In this document: positions 9,191 through 9,897 of the stretch, one piece after another
How the letters are laid out: each line of letters begins with the position of its first letter
Position numbering within the stretch: position 1 is the stretch's first letter
Source of the DNA: an uncultured Luteimonas sp.
Lineage (GTDB): Bacteria > Pseudomonadota > Gammaproteobacteria > Xanthomonadales > Xanthomonadaceae
DNA: 9,897 bases
Assembly (NCBI GenBank): GCA_938008415.1
Contig: CALLKI010000058.1
Location: 1-9,897, forward strand
Direction: 5' to 3'
Program-made: the position numbers and the translations under genes
The notes under the pieces: model-generated
What the model was told of the DNA's origin: nothing
What the model saw: only the letters and a program-made list of their open reading frames with translations
The model's database searches: none

Positions 9191-9897
9191 ATGTCCACTA
9201 CCGCAACCGCCGTGCCATCCACGGGCGGCATCACGAAGGAACACCGCAAGGTCATCCTTGCGTCCAGCCTCGGTACCGTCTTCGAGTGGTACGACTTCTA
9301 TCTCTACGGTTCACTCGCGGCGGTCATCGCCGTGCACTTCTTCTCGTCGCTCGCGCCGGGACCGGCGTTCGTGATGGCCCTGCTCACCTTCGCCGCCGGC
9401 TTCGCGGTCCGCCCGTTTGGCGCGATCGTGTTCGGCCGCCTTGGTGACCTGATCGGCCGCAAGTACACGTTCCTGATCACGATCGTGATCATGGGCCTGT
9501 CCACGTTCCTGGTGGGCGTGCTTCCGACCTACTCCTCGATCGGCATCGCCGCGCCGATACTGCTGGTGATCCTGCGATGCCTGCAGGGCCTGGCGCTCGG
9601 CGGCGAGTACGGCGGCGCGGCCACCTACGTGGCCGAGCACGCGCCGCAGGGCAAGCGTGGCCTGTACACCAGCTTCATCCAGACCACCGCGACGGTCGGC
9701 CTGTTCCTGTCGCTGCTGGTGATCCTGGGCGTGCGCACGTCGCTGGGCGAGGAGGCGTTCCGCGAGTGGGGCTGGCGCGTGCCGTTCCTGATCTCGTTCG
9801 TGCTGCTGGTCATCTCGATCTGGATCCGCATGCAGCTGAACGAGTCGCCGCTGTTCCAGAAGATGAAGGAGGAAGGCAAGCGCTCCAAGGCGCCGCT
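9191..9897 (+). CDS. MHS-family (MFS) metabolite:proton symporter, partial
   Basis: N-terminal 235 residues of an inner-membrane major-facilitator transporter, cut by the window edge. Family features are GTVFEWYDFYLYG at 28-40 in the first helix, RPFGAIVFGRLGDLIGRKYT (74-93) containing the helix 2-3 loop motif with the conserved Gly-Asp and Gly-Arg-Lys, and RCLQGLALGGEYGGA (129-143) in helix 4. These are typical of the metabolite:H+ symporter branch (ProP, ShiA, KgtP and relatives), which imports organic acids, betaine or shikimate. About six helices are present, followed by the start of the central cytoplasmic loop (LNESPLFQKMKEEGKRSK). A soluble tail of about 18 residues precedes helix 1. 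It starts 11 bp after the porin gene with its own strong ribosome-binding site. Next to acs, a carboxylate such as acetate or propionate is the likely cargo, but this is context inference; the substrate cannot be read from the sequence. Confidence 0.9.
   Translation, partial: MSTTATAVPSTGGITKEHRKVILASSLGTVFEWYDFYLYGSLAAVIAVHFFSSLAPGPAFVMALLTFAAGFAVRPFGAIVFGRLGDLIGRKYTFLITIVIMGLSTFLVGVLPTYSSIGIAAPILLVILRCLQGLALGGEYGGAATYVAEHAPQGKRGLYTSFIQTTATVGLFLSLLVILGVRTSLGEEAFREWGWRVPFLISFVLLVISIWIRMQLNESPLFQKMKEEGKRSKAP

Overview
The window is very GC-rich, with strong G/C preference at third codon positions. It carries a compact acetate-utilisation locus of a type found in gammaproteobacteria. Gene content, GC level and the pairing of acs with a DcaP-like porin and an MHS-type transporter suggest a member of the Xanthomonadaceae (Lysobacter, Luteimonas or Xanthomonas relatives). 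That assignment is inference; no rRNA or other marker gene is present.

Layout. (1) 1-1362, minus strand: a decayed TonB-dependent outer-membrane receptor that lacks its N-terminus, carries about five single-base frameshifts and runs off the left edge. (2) 1363-1502: a short leader with a weak promoter candidate and a run of eight G just before a TTG start. (3) 1503-4955, plus strand: a 1150-residue hybrid sensor kinase with a 13-helix sodium/solute symporter-like sensor, PAS, HisKA, HATPase and a C-terminal receiver. It matches CrbS. (4) 4959-5624, minus strand: a NarL/LuxR-type response regulator matching CrbR, ending 3 bp from the kinase stop, tail to tail. (5) 5638-7587, minus strand: acetyl-CoA synthetase (acs), 13 bp upstream of crbR and presumably co-transcribed with it. 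(6) 7588-7796: the divergent control region, containing a perfect 7-bp inverted repeat (TTGGTCG / CGACCAA, 16-bp spacer) near its middle. (7) 7797-9179, plus strand: a DcaP-like outer-membrane porin. (8) 9191 to the right edge, plus strand: an MHS-family proton symporter, truncated by the window.

How the parts work together (inference from known families). CrbS is thought to sense acetate or a linked transport state through its symporter-like domain and to phosphorylate CrbR, which activates acs. Acs converts acetate to acetyl-CoA. The divergent porin and inner-membrane symporter would form an uptake route for small carboxylates across both membranes. The shared palindrome between acs and the porin gene is the best candidate for the site that couples uptake and activation. 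No actP (acetate permease) or its small DUF485 partner is visible in this window.

I see no mobile element, CRISPR array, tRNA or rRNA. The long open frames opposite and out of frame with the kinase are composition artefacts.
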